Assembly: GCA_020343555.1 (NCBI GenBank)
Contig: CP070800.1
Span: 1,586,931-1,599,236 of the forward strand
Direction of reading: 5' to 3'
Length of the DNA stretch: 12,306 nucleotides
Source: Dehalococcoidales bacterium
Lineage (GTDB): Bacteria > Chloroflexota > Dehalococcoidia > Dehalococcoidales > UBA2162
The position numbers were made by a program, and so were the translations under genes. Numbering within the stretch: position 1 is the stretch's first letter; each line of letters begins with the position of its first letter. Positions 5,940 through 12,306 of the stretch are shown here, in pieces. The notes beneath the pieces are model-generated. The model was not told where the DNA came from. It worked only from the letters and a program-made list of their open reading frames with translations, and searched no databases.

Positions 5940-7687
5940 CAGAGATATATAAATGTCTCAATCCGGTCGGTATGCAGCCACCCGTGAAACAATCGGCACT
6001 CGCACCGAGACTGGAGACTCTCGATGGAAAAACCATTCACCTGAGTATCTGCGGTGAAATGGATATCTGGGTTCCCCTTGAGAAAAAACTGAAGGCGGAT
6101 TATCCGAATATCAACTTTACAGTAAAGAAAGGTTATACACCAAATCCGATCCCTTTGTCGGAAGAGGAAAGAAAAACTACCGACGGTGTAATACTGGGGG
6201 TTTGCTGGTGACATGGTGCAGTAGAAAGGCAGTTGCCTTATCTGTCTGAACTTGAACGAGGTGGGATTCCTACTGTACTCCTTGGCTATACTGAAGAAAC
6301 AGGAATGGTCAGGAGTGAATCGGTATTACATGGGATTCCCCAATTGCGGTATATCGAAGCTTCACGCAACTCGCTGGGCGGCGTTACAGAAGCCGAAAAA
6401 GTCCTGCCACTGTTACTCGAAGGTCTGACCCGACCATTAACGGAGAAAGAAAAGGAGACCAGTCTCTGGGCGCCTTCCGAACCGAGGATACTTTTCGAGG
6501 GCACCCTCGAAGAAGCCGAGGAGTTCTATAATCAGAGTGTAATTATCCCGGGACTGGGCAATACTCCGTTTTCCCTGTATACGGATGGTCTCCCGGTGGT
6601 TATCCCCACCGAGGAACGCGTGGAAAAAATGCTGAAAGGAACTAGCCATAAACCCGACGAAATCATCACGTATCAGCGTGACATGGAGATGAGAGGTCCG
6701 ATGGGCTTCGGTGTACCCAGGAATAAAGGTGACGTAGTAAAGTTTATGCCTATGGAAAGGGTAGGCACGGTGGAGCAGGTAGCTGTCAATGCCGTGATGG
6801 CTGGCTGTAAACCGGAGTATTTCCCTGTGATACTGGCGATTACCGAGGCGGCAACATGGGGAGGTCGTGGCAACGGCGGAGCCTATATTGTCAGCGGTCC
6901 GATCTACAAAGAAATCGGAATGAACGTAAGTTACGGCAGATTCGGTCCCGGCAATCAGCCGAATAAGACCATAGGTCGTGTCGGCAGCCTTCTGTTACGT
7001 AACCTGGGCGGCTTCAAAGACAGTGTTACCGCTGTTTCCGTAACAACGACGTATAACAGCCCTGTTACCAACGGCGGGTTTATTTTTGCTGAATATGCAG
7101 AGGGATTGCCCGAAGGATGGAAGGGTCTTAACGAGGAGATGGGTTTCGGAAAGGATGAGAGTATTATCATGACCTGTATGCCCGGAGCATGGGGAATCGG
7201 GCAGCAGCATATGCCCGGCGTGTATCGTTCATTACAGAGAACCGGACACGGGGCTATAGCCAGGTTCCTCGATGTCAAGGGTATCCCCGGACCGCACAAT
7301 TATCTTGAATATCTGACCAAAGGTATCTGGGCTACCCGGGAAGGCGGTTTTACTCTTATCCTGGTACCCCAGATGGCCCAGGACCTGTATGATTACGGAT
7401 TCAAGACCAAGGAATCGATATACGAATGGATATGGAAAAAGAGCTTCGAACCACTTCGTGATTACCGTATGCGTGGAATTGGTGACCTGACAACTAATGG
7501 CTGGACGGGAATAGAAAAAACGTCCGGAAAACCATGGAAAGAGTTGCCTGATGATTATATGCTACCGGTTGGTGGAGAAAATCCATTCGACAGCTATTGC
7601 ATCATAGTCTGTGACGGGATGGAGACTGCAGCCGACAGGTTTACCGGCGGTCACGGCCAGGCATACAGCGTGGATGCATGGAGGTAG
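5936..7687 (+). CDS. Predicted selenoprotein: UGSC-like N-terminal domain with Cys-Trp-Sec motif fused to a large C-terminal domain (UGA at 6209-6211 read as Sec)
   Basis: One frame of 583 residues if the TGA at 6209-6211 is decoded as Sec92. The N-terminus (CLNPVG at 7-12, LAPRLETLDGKTI at 22-34) and the segment before the TGA (TDGVILGVCW) match the layout of UGSC-family (seleno)proteins. The frame continues as HGAVERQLPYLSELERGG and then IPTVLL, the expected helix and strand after that site. UGSC proteins have Sec-Gly-Ser-Cys; here the pattern is Cys90-Trp91-Sec92-His, so the partner Cys lies before Sec. Residues ~200-583 form a domain I cannot name, with conserved-looking VNAVMAGCKPEYFP (Cys291), a Gly-rich YGRFGPGNQPN and MPGAWGIGQQHMPG. 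No signal peptide or membrane segment is seen. GGAGGA at 5925-5930 supports the start. A thiol/selenol redox role is inferred. The gene looks richer in G+C than its neighbours. Confidence 0.85.
6219..6244 (+). promoter_or_regulatory. Bacterial SECIS-like stem-loop downstream of the in-frame UGA
   Basis: AAGGC (6226-6230) pairs with GCCUU (6235-6239) around the tetraloop AGUU (6231-6234). A lower stem adds CAG (6219-6221) with CUG (6242-6244), plus A6223-U6241 beside a bulged U6222. The loop begins 19 nt after the UGA and has G as its second base. Bacterial SECIS elements, as I recall the consensus, have a short stem, a small apical loop with G in the first two positions, and a loop 16-37 nt from the UGA. 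All of these are met. The element would recruit SelB with Sec-tRNA. Confidence 0.7.
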
Positions 7688-8113
7688 AATTCGACTCTAA
7701 TTATTTCCACCTTTAGCTGAAATCAATAAAAAAAATTTTTACCACGATGTATTAAAAGGAATACCTGTTGGTACTCCCGTTAGCTACAACGGCTATTTCA
7801 GATTTTCTTAATAACCTGATTTCATTATCGGAGAGGTATCTATTGTATATTTAAATACGATGAATCTCAGATTATACAGAACTCATGACCCTTCAGAAGA
7901 TAACTACTAAACGTATTGTGAACTGAAAATTAAATTGTATTCAATCCTGATTTTGCTTTTACTTTCTGTTCGCTCAACTCACAAAATACACTAACCGGTT
8001 ACTATCGGCGGAAATCATTTGACATAAACTATCAAGAAGTAAAAGTTACTTTTATATCTTGCATGGTAAAGACGGAGAGATTGTTAAAAACCGCGGAAGC
8101 GTAAATATATAAC
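7688..8113. other. 426-bp gene-free interval between convergent genes
   Basis: No credible gene is visible. It is A/T-rich with many stops in all frames. Notable items are an A8T5 tract (7728-7740), a short open stretch ending near 7794 that resembles no family I know, an isolated TTGACA (8019-8024) without a matching -10 box, and a small dyad AAGTAA-AAG-TTACTT (8037-8051). Since both flanking genes point into it, terminators are expected, but no strong hairpin with a T-run was found. Confidence 0.6.
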
Positions 8114-9151
8114 CTACAGCTTTTGGCAAATAGCTTCAACACGTGAGAGCACTTCATCAATATCTGATGAGGATATCTCCTGATGAGTGACCGCTCGAAA
8201 CTGACTTCCACCGCGTGAACCTACTCTAATACCAGCTTCCTTTAGATCGTCAATCAATCTTTTGGGTGATAAATCGGATTCAAGAGAAAACATTACGATA
8301 TTTGTAGGCAGGCTATCCGGATTAGTGTTGATTCCTTTTATACTCTCTAATCCCTTTGCCAGACGTTTTGCATTTATGTGATCTTCTCCCAAACGATCAA
8401 TCATTGTCTCTAAGGCTACTATACCCGCCGCTGCGATTATTCCTGCCTGCCGCATACCGCCACCGAGCATTTTCCGTATTTTACGGGCCTTCTTGATAAA
8501 GTCATTACTCCCACATAGCATTGATCCGACAGGTGCACTTAATCCTTTTGAAAGGCAGAATGATACGGAATCGACACTTTCAGTCAGTAACTGAGTTGGG
8601 ATATTCAGGGCAGTAGCAGCATTAAAAATACGCGCTCCATCCAGGTGTACCTTTATCCCATGGGCGTCAGTCAGTTCGCACACTTTATTTGTGTACACTC
8701 GATCCAACACAGTCCCTCCGCAATGGTTATGAGTGTTTTCCATACAGAGTAGCGTAGTTTTCGGATAATGAATGTTCTCACCACGAACAGTCCGTTCTAT
8801 GTCGTTTAAATCAAAGTGACCGGAACTATCATTCTGGATAGTGTGCATGACTACTCCGCCCAGGGCTGCAGCACCGCCTACCTCGTTCAAAAATATATGC
8901 GAATTGTTACCCACAATTATTTCGTCACCACGAACTGTATGAGTAAGAACTGCAATCAGGTTGCTTTGCGTCCCGGAGGTAGTAAATAAGGCGTCTTCTT
9001 TACCCATCATTTCTGCAGCAGTCGATTCAAGACGGTTTACTGTTGGATCTTCACCATAAACATCGTCACCAACCTTAGCTTCGAACATAGCTTTCCGCAT
9101 TGCCTGTGTTGGATGCGTAACAGTGTCACTTCGCAAATCGATAATTTTCAT
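8114..9151 (-). CDS. ltaE: Low-specificity L-threonine aldolase
   Basis: A 345-residue fold-type I PLP enzyme of normal length that cleaves L-threonine or L-allo-threonine to glycine and acetaldehyde; relatives also act on other beta-hydroxy amino acids such as phenylserine. The N-terminal IDLRSDTVTHPT (4-15) and GDDVYGEDPTVN (28-39) are family hallmarks. TSGTQSN (58-64) binds the PLP phosphate. HLDGARIFNAA (169-179) carries the PLP-ring Asp171. SKGLSAPVGS has the Schiff-base lysine at Lys202. GGGMRQAG follows, with a conserved Arg. It is cytoplasmic and complete, with AGGAAAG just upstream of the ATG on the minus strand. It is a lone gene, divergent from the flavin reductase-like gene across 275 bp, and may supply glycine. 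Confidence 0.94.
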   Translation of the reverse strand: MKIIDLRSDTVTHPTQAMRKAMFEAKVGDDVYGEDPTVNRLESTAAEMMGKEDALFTTSGTQSNLIAVLTHTVRGDEIIVGNNSHIFLNEVGGAAALGGVVMHTIQNDSSGHFDLNDIERTVRGENIHYPKTTLLCMENTHNHCGGTVLDRVYTNKVCELTDAHGIKVHLDGARIFNAATALNIPTQLLTESVDSVSFCLSKGLSAPVGSMLCGSNDFIKKARKIRKMLGGGMRQAGIIAAAGIVALETMIDRLGEDHINAKRLAKGLESIKGINTNPDSLPTNIVMFSLESDLSPKRLIDDLKEAGIRVGSRGGSQFRAVTHQEISSSDIDEVLSRVEAICQKL

Positions 9152-9223
9152 TTCTTTCTTTCCTAGAATAGTTTTATCCGGTTATAGACTATTATTCTAT
9201 CTGGGCATGATGAAAATCAACCC

Positions 9224-9254
9224 GAGAAGCAGGCTTCTCTGAAGGCGTTTTTTT
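9224..9254 (+). terminator. Hairpin GAGAAGC/GCTTCTC followed by T7, orphan terminator-like element
   Basis: GAGAAGC (9224-9230) and GCTTCTC (9233-9239) form a perfect dyad with a practical 6-bp stem and 4-nt loop. A run of seven T (9248-9254) follows after 8 nt, longer than in classical intrinsic terminators. It lies between divergent genes, upstream of the plus-strand gene at 9427 with no plus-strand gene just before it. A role in attenuation or insulation is possible but unproven. Confidence 0.3.
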
Positions 9255-9426
9255 GATTGTGAGCAGCAAAACCTGAACCGTATAGCTTTACTTGGATTAT
9301 CCTGCCAATTAAAATAAAACACGACATTGTTTAAGGTGAAGTTAGAGTCTTAGATTATTGACAGTTCGGGAACTTTAATATTTGCAGTGTGTACCACGAG
9401 TTGGGATAACACAGGAGGATTTGATT

Positions 9427-9999
9427 ATGGGCAAGATAGAGATAGAACCTTCAAGATTGATGTACCCACGACCTACTCTGCTTGTAGGAGCGAATGTAAA
9501 CGGTAAAGCTAATTTTATGGCAGTGGGCGGGGGTGGTGTTGCTAATGCGGATCCCCCGATGATTGCTGTTCCCATAAGGCACCACCAGTACACGCTGGAA
9601 GGAATAAAGCAAAATTCTACGTTTTCAGTAAATATTCCTTCTTCGGATCTGGTCAAAGAAACCGATTATTGTGGGATTGTTTCAGGTCGTACAGCAGATA
9701 AAGTAAAAGATTGCGGTTTTAAGATATTTTACGGTAATTTAGAGAATGCTCCTTTAATAGAACAGTGTCCTATTAACCTTGAGTTAAAAGTGGTGCATAA
9801 CCTTAATTTGGGAACTCATGCCTTCGTGGTTGGTGAAGTTAAAGGCTCTTTTATTACAGAAGACTGTATGTCAGATAATAAACCGGATGTAAATAAGATG
9901 AAGCCGATGATTTTCAATCTGGAATCGGGAGTGTATTTATCATTTGGTGAGATTATTGCGAAAGCTTTCAGTATAGGGAGAGAATTGATGACCGAATAA
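9427..9999 (+). CDS. Flavin reductase-like FMN-binding protein (flavoredoxin-type)
   Basis: A 190-residue protein of the flavin reductase-like (FMN-binding split-barrel) family, the usual size. Typical features are the early PRPTLLVGANVNGKANFMAV strand pair, a following PPMIAVPIRHHQYTLEGI segment, STFSVNIPSSDLV, and YCGIVSGRTADKV, which matches the C-G-x-x-SGR-x-x-DK motif of these proteins. It probably binds FMN and uses NAD(P)H or passes electrons, as in flavoredoxins of anaerobes; its partner is unknown. I chose ATG 9427 because AGGAGG (9413-9418) lies 8 nt upstream; the frame also opens at 9382 without such a site. The 3' end is followed by 146 bp before the next gene. Confidence 0.9.
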   Translation: MGKIEIEPSRLMYPRPTLLVGANVNGKANFMAVGGGGVANADPPMIAVPIRHHQYTLEGIKQNSTFSVNIPSSDLVKETDYCGIVSGRTADKVKDCGFKIFYGNLENAPLIEQCPINLELKVVHNLNLGTHAFVVGEVKGSFITEDCMSDNKPDVNKMKPMIFNLESGVYLSFGEIIAKAFSIGRELMTE

Positions 10000-10087
10000 T
10001 AGCACTTCTCATTATTGTTTAAGGGATTTTAAAGGATCAGATTTGTACTATGCTGGTTGCTACCACGTATTCATCCCGATGATATAT

Positions 10088-10117
10088 TTGAAATATGATT
10101 AGAGTATAGAATATACA
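10088..10117 (+). promoter_or_regulatory. Candidate sigma70-type promoter upstream of the ATC-hydrolase-like gene
   Basis: TTGAAA (10088-10093) and TATACA (10112-10117) are 18 nt apart, each matching the consensus at four of six positions. They lie 28 nt or more before the TTG start at 10146. The surrounding A/T-rich DNA makes chance matches likely. Confidence 0.3.
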
Positions 10118-10145
10118 CAACAAGTCTGGAATTTGGAGGAAGGAA

Positions 10146-10646
10146 TTGGGAGAGATAAAAAATACGCCATCAATAATCGATAAGCCGATTATTAATGTGA
10201 ACCGAAATCAGATAGAACATCGGGCGACCTGGATGGGACTCAGCTACAAAGCTGCCTGGAAGTCTGGTGCAGATGGAGAAAATATACTGCGGGTGGCGGT
10301 AGCTCAAACCGGTTGCCTTCATGGTGAAAAAATTAGACAGAAGCTTTCAGAGTCGATCGAACTTGATAAGTTTGCCGATGCGTTCCTGGATTCTGTTGGG
10401 ATAGAGACCTTCGAGATGGAATTTATGAAAAAGACCGCTGATGAACTGGAGATTCATTTCCACTATTGCCCTTTGGTTACAGCCTGGTTGAGAGCGGGAA
10501 TACCGGAAGAGGATATCCCGACTTTATGCGATATTGCTATGGACGGAGACAGGAATATTGCCAGCACGGTAGGCGTGGAATTCGAGCTCTCTGATACCAT
10601 TGCAGCAGGCGATGAGGTCTGTAAATTAAGGTTTTACAGGTACTAA
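10146..10646 (+). CDS. L-2-amino-thiazoline-4-carboxylic acid hydrolase-like protein
   Basis: A 166-residue protein resembling the L-2-amino-thiazoline-4-carboxylic acid (ATC) hydrolase family, whose founding member opens the thiazoline ring to S-carbamoyl-cysteine in a cysteine-forming pathway. Diagnostic sequence is HFHYCPLVTAWLRAGIPEED (about 103-122), followed by LCDIAMDGDRNIA, a conserved Cys/Asp-rich block. The N-terminal ~75 residues are variable, with an early RATWMGLSYKAAWK helix. Most genomic members have unknown substrates, so the name marks the family rather than a proven activity. The start is TTG, supported by GGAGG (10135-10139) 6 nt upstream. It is 54 bp before the metallo-beta-lactamase-fold gene on the same strand, so they may work together. 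Confidence 0.83.
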   Translation: MGEIKNTPSIIDKPIINVNRNQIEHRATWMGLSYKAAWKSGADGENILRVAVAQTGCLHGEKIRQKLSESIELDKFADAFLDSVGIETFEMEFMKKTADELEIHFHYCPLVTAWLRAGIPEEDIPTLCDIAMDGDRNIASTVGVEFELSDTIAAGDEVCKLRFYRY

Positions 10647-10700
10647 GAATCTTGAAAGTGAACAGGTTGGTTTGAATAATAGCAGGACTACGAGATAGCA

Positions 10701-11630
10701 GTGGCAGATATCAGTAACGTAGCTGAAAACATATACATGATAGATAACCGATTGTTTTCAATCCCGAAGTGGGGGAGCGTCTATCTTCTCGATGAAACAG
10801 AAAAAGCAATTGTCGAAAGCGGTCCCACAACGTCGGTCGACGCTGTCCTGGAAGGCTTAGCTCAACTCGGTAGAGAACCAGAAGATATTTCTTATTTGAT
10901 CGTTACCCATATTCACCTTGATCATGCCGGTGGGGCCGGGTCGTTGATGAAACTATTACCTAATGCCAGGCTGGTCGTTCATCATAGAGGTGCTCGACAC
11001 ATGGTGGATCCTTCCAGGCTGGTAGCCGGCGCTGTCTCAGCGCGTGGAAAAGATGTCTCTGAGATGCATGGGGAAGTGATACCGGTTGATAATGACCGTC
11101 TACTACCAGTTAGTGAGGGGGATTTTCTTACCCTCAGTCATAGTCAAATCTTGACATTTCTTGATACTCCTGGCCATGCCCCTCACGAACTTTGCATTCA
11201 CGAAACCCGGAACGATGGTGTTTTTACCGGAGATGCGTTGGCGCTTTACATTCCCGATTATGATATTGTCTTACCATATCATCCGCCGCCACAATTTAAT
11301 CTAAAAATGTGTCTGGAGACTCTGGATAGGCTGGAATATCTATCCCCTGATAAAATTTACTATTCCCATTTCGGAGTCAGTGATAACACAAGGGAAAACA
11401 TAGCTCGTGCGAGGAAAATGCTGCTGGAATGGGATGATATTGTTAGAGAAGCCATAAAAAACGACGTTTTAACCGAAGTCAAAACGAAGCTTATAGATCG
11501 TGCCGTATTGGAAATCAACCCAATAAAAAACATTCCGGACATGGCACCGCTATATTCATACCTTATTGAGAGAAGTTTCCCAACGAGCACTGAAGGCCAC
11601 ATAGCATATTACAAAGAGTTATATAAATAG
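10701..11630 (+). CDS. Metallo-beta-lactamase-fold hydrolase (glyoxalase II/lactonase-like)
   Basis: A 309-residue cytoplasmic MBL-fold protein. The metal motif THIHLDHAGG gives His70-x-His72-x-Asp74-His75. His159 in TPGHAPH, Asp178 in TGDAL and His223 in YYSHFG supply the remaining ligands of a dinuclear centre. These are all the ligands expected for COG0491-like enzymes that hydrolyse thioesters, lactones or similar bonds. A C-terminal helical extension (about 225-309) follows, as in glyoxalase II-like and related proteins. The start is a GTG with only a weak upstream GAG; the next in-frame ATG (10738) would remove part of the first strand, so GTG is preferred. The substrate is unknown. The closeness to the ATC-hydrolase-like gene suggests a shared hydrolytic pathway (inference). 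Confidence 0.9.
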   Translation: MADISNVAENIYMIDNRLFSIPKWGSVYLLDETEKAIVESGPTTSVDAVLEGLAQLGREPEDISYLIVTHIHLDHAGGAGSLMKLLPNARLVVHHRGARHMVDPSRLVAGAVSARGKDVSEMHGEVIPVDNDRLLPVSEGDFLTLSHSQILTFLDTPGHAPHELCIHETRNDGVFTGDALALYIPDYDIVLPYHPPPQFNLKMCLETLDRLEYLSPDKIYYSHFGVSDNTRENIARARKMLLEWDDIVREAIKNDVLTEVKTKLIDRAVLEINPIKNIPDMAPLYSYLIERSFPTSTEGHIAYYKELYK

Positions 11631-11726
11631 ATGAAAAAGATATTGATTGGTTGATATTGTAGTATATTAATCAAATTTTGAAATATGTAATAACCGATAA
11701 AGACATGAATGAAAGAGAGAGTATAT

Positions 11727-12306
11727 ATGGAGAATAGAGAACTCATCGATATGTACCGTACCATGCTAACCATCCGTCGTTTTGAGGAAAGGATTTCCAG
11801 GGAATTTTCTGACGGCAATATCAGGGGATACGTCCACACGTATATCGGAGAAGAAGCCGTTGCCACCGGCGTGTGCGCTAATCTACTGCCGACTGATAGC
11901 ATCGTCAGCCATCACCGTGGGCATGGTCACTGTATTGCCAAGGGAGCCGATATCAATAAGATGATGGCTGAAATATATGGAAAGAAGACGGGCTATTGCA
12001 AGGGAAAGGGTGGTTCAATGCATATAGCCGATTTCAGTATAGGTATGCTTGGAGCCAACGGGATTGTTGGTGCCGGTCTCCCCATTGCTCTCGGAGTTGC
12101 CATGGCAGCTCAGTTGGAGGAGAAGAATCGAGTAGCAGTAGTCTTTTTTGGTGATGGTGCATGTCACGAAGGCACGTTTCATGAAACTATGAATTTGGCT
12201 TCGGTATGGAAGCTGCCCCTAATCTTTGTTTGAGAAAATAATCTATAATCAGCTATTACAAAATAAAGTACCACAATTGCTATTTATGAAATCTACAAAA
12301 GAGCAG
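11727..12306 (+). pseudogene. Thiamine-diphosphate dehydrogenase E1 alpha subunit, interrupted by three in-frame stops
   Basis: The first 168 codons encode the N-terminal part of a pyruvate/acetoin-type E1 alpha subunit (family length about 320-360), which decarboxylates a 2-oxoacid or acetoin with TPP. Seen are RRFEERISREF (17-27), the GYVHTYIGEEA block, SHHRGHGHCIAKG (61-73), KGKGGSMHIAD (92-102) and GDGACHEGTFHE (142-153). A TGA at 12231-12233 then stops the frame. The next codons continue the homology: ENNL, TAA (12246-12248), SAITK, TAA (12264-12266), STTIAIYEIYKRA to the window edge. The GDG-x26-NN TPP motif is thus split by the first stop. Stops fall where Cys, Tyr and probably Gln or Tyr usually stand. 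Gene decay or sequence error is likely. The start at 11727 has AAAGAGAGA upstream; ATG 11709 is a less likely alternative. Confidence 0.75.

Noticed and set aside
6955..7299. 114-codon open frame on the minus strand inside the selenoprotein gene
   Set aside because: A shadow of the Gly/Pro-rich coding strand; its Cys- and Pro-rich sequence matches no family and it has no ribosome binding site.
6233..7687. An independent gene starting at TTG 6233
   Set aside because: No suitable ribosome binding site, the start falls inside the helix following the Sec site, and the same frame is open back to the TGA at 6209 with family-like sequence.
8019..8053. Promoter from TTGACA (8019-8024) in the 7688-8113 interval
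   Set aside because: No -10 box at 16-18 nt and no plus-strand gene downstream.
11643..11674. Inverted TTGATT/AATCAA pair upstream of the E1 alpha gene
   Set aside because: Six-base A/T-rich arms 20 nt apart in A/T-rich DNA are easily expected by chance; no strong promoter boxes fit around them.
12231..12233. Second selenocysteine codon: TGA in E1 alpha at a position often Cys (F-V-C-E-N-N)
   Set aside because: Two TAA codons follow in the same frame within 12 codons, and the downstream sequence is A/T-rich with no SECIS-like stem-loop. Gene decay or sequence error fits better.

Overview
The window is a stretch of bacterial chromosome of moderate G+C with genes on both strands. Nothing in it fixes the taxon. 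The gene families are a catabolic or redox accessory set: an NHL-type beta-propeller remnant, a UGSC-like protein, an OFA-like MFS carrier, a DUF1932 dehydrogenase, an ATC-hydrolase-like protein and a TPP-dependent E1 alpha subunit. This mix resembles environmental Chloroflexota (Dehalococcoidia-like) or other anaerobic sediment or marine bacteria, but that is inference only. No tRNA, rRNA, CRISPR array, transposase or phage gene was seen.

Layout. (1) 2-1966, plus strand: the 3' end of a DUF2779 nuclease-like gene, then an ADP-ribosylglycohydrolase and a DUF1932 NAD-binding oxidoreductase, with 11-16 nt gaps as in an operon. (2) 2045-2950: an alpha/beta hydrolase. (3) 3027-5515, minus strand: two MFS transporters 44 nt apart, convergent with the hydrolase. 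(4) 5516-5620: a divergent promoter region. (5) 5651-7687, plus strand: a beta-propeller gene shrunk to about 81 codons, a 10-codon mini-ORF, and then the most notable gene of the window. (6) 8114-9151, minus strand: a low-specificity L-threonine aldolase, after 426 bp without a gene. (7) 9427-11630, plus strand: a flavin reductase-like protein, an L-2-amino-thiazoline-4-carboxylate hydrolase-like protein and a metallo-beta-lactamase-fold hydrolase. (8) 11727-end: a pyruvate/acetoin-type dehydrogenase E1 alpha gene interrupted by three in-frame stops.

Main discovery. Positions 5936-7687 form one reading frame broken only by a TGA at 6209-6211. Homology-like sequence runs through the TGA without a frame change. 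The TGA sits where UGSC-family proteins have Sec or Cys. A compact stem-loop with a G in its apical loop starts a short distance downstream, as in bacterial SECIS elements. I read this as an unannotated selenoprotein of 583 residues with an unusual Cys-Trp-Sec motif and a large C-terminal domain I cannot name. Ordinary gene calling would split it into a short protein and a TTG-started protein.

A second theme is gene decay. The beta-propeller fragment has lost an internal segment, a Rossmann-like N-terminus survives as only ten codons, and the E1 alpha gene carries three stops at aligned positions.
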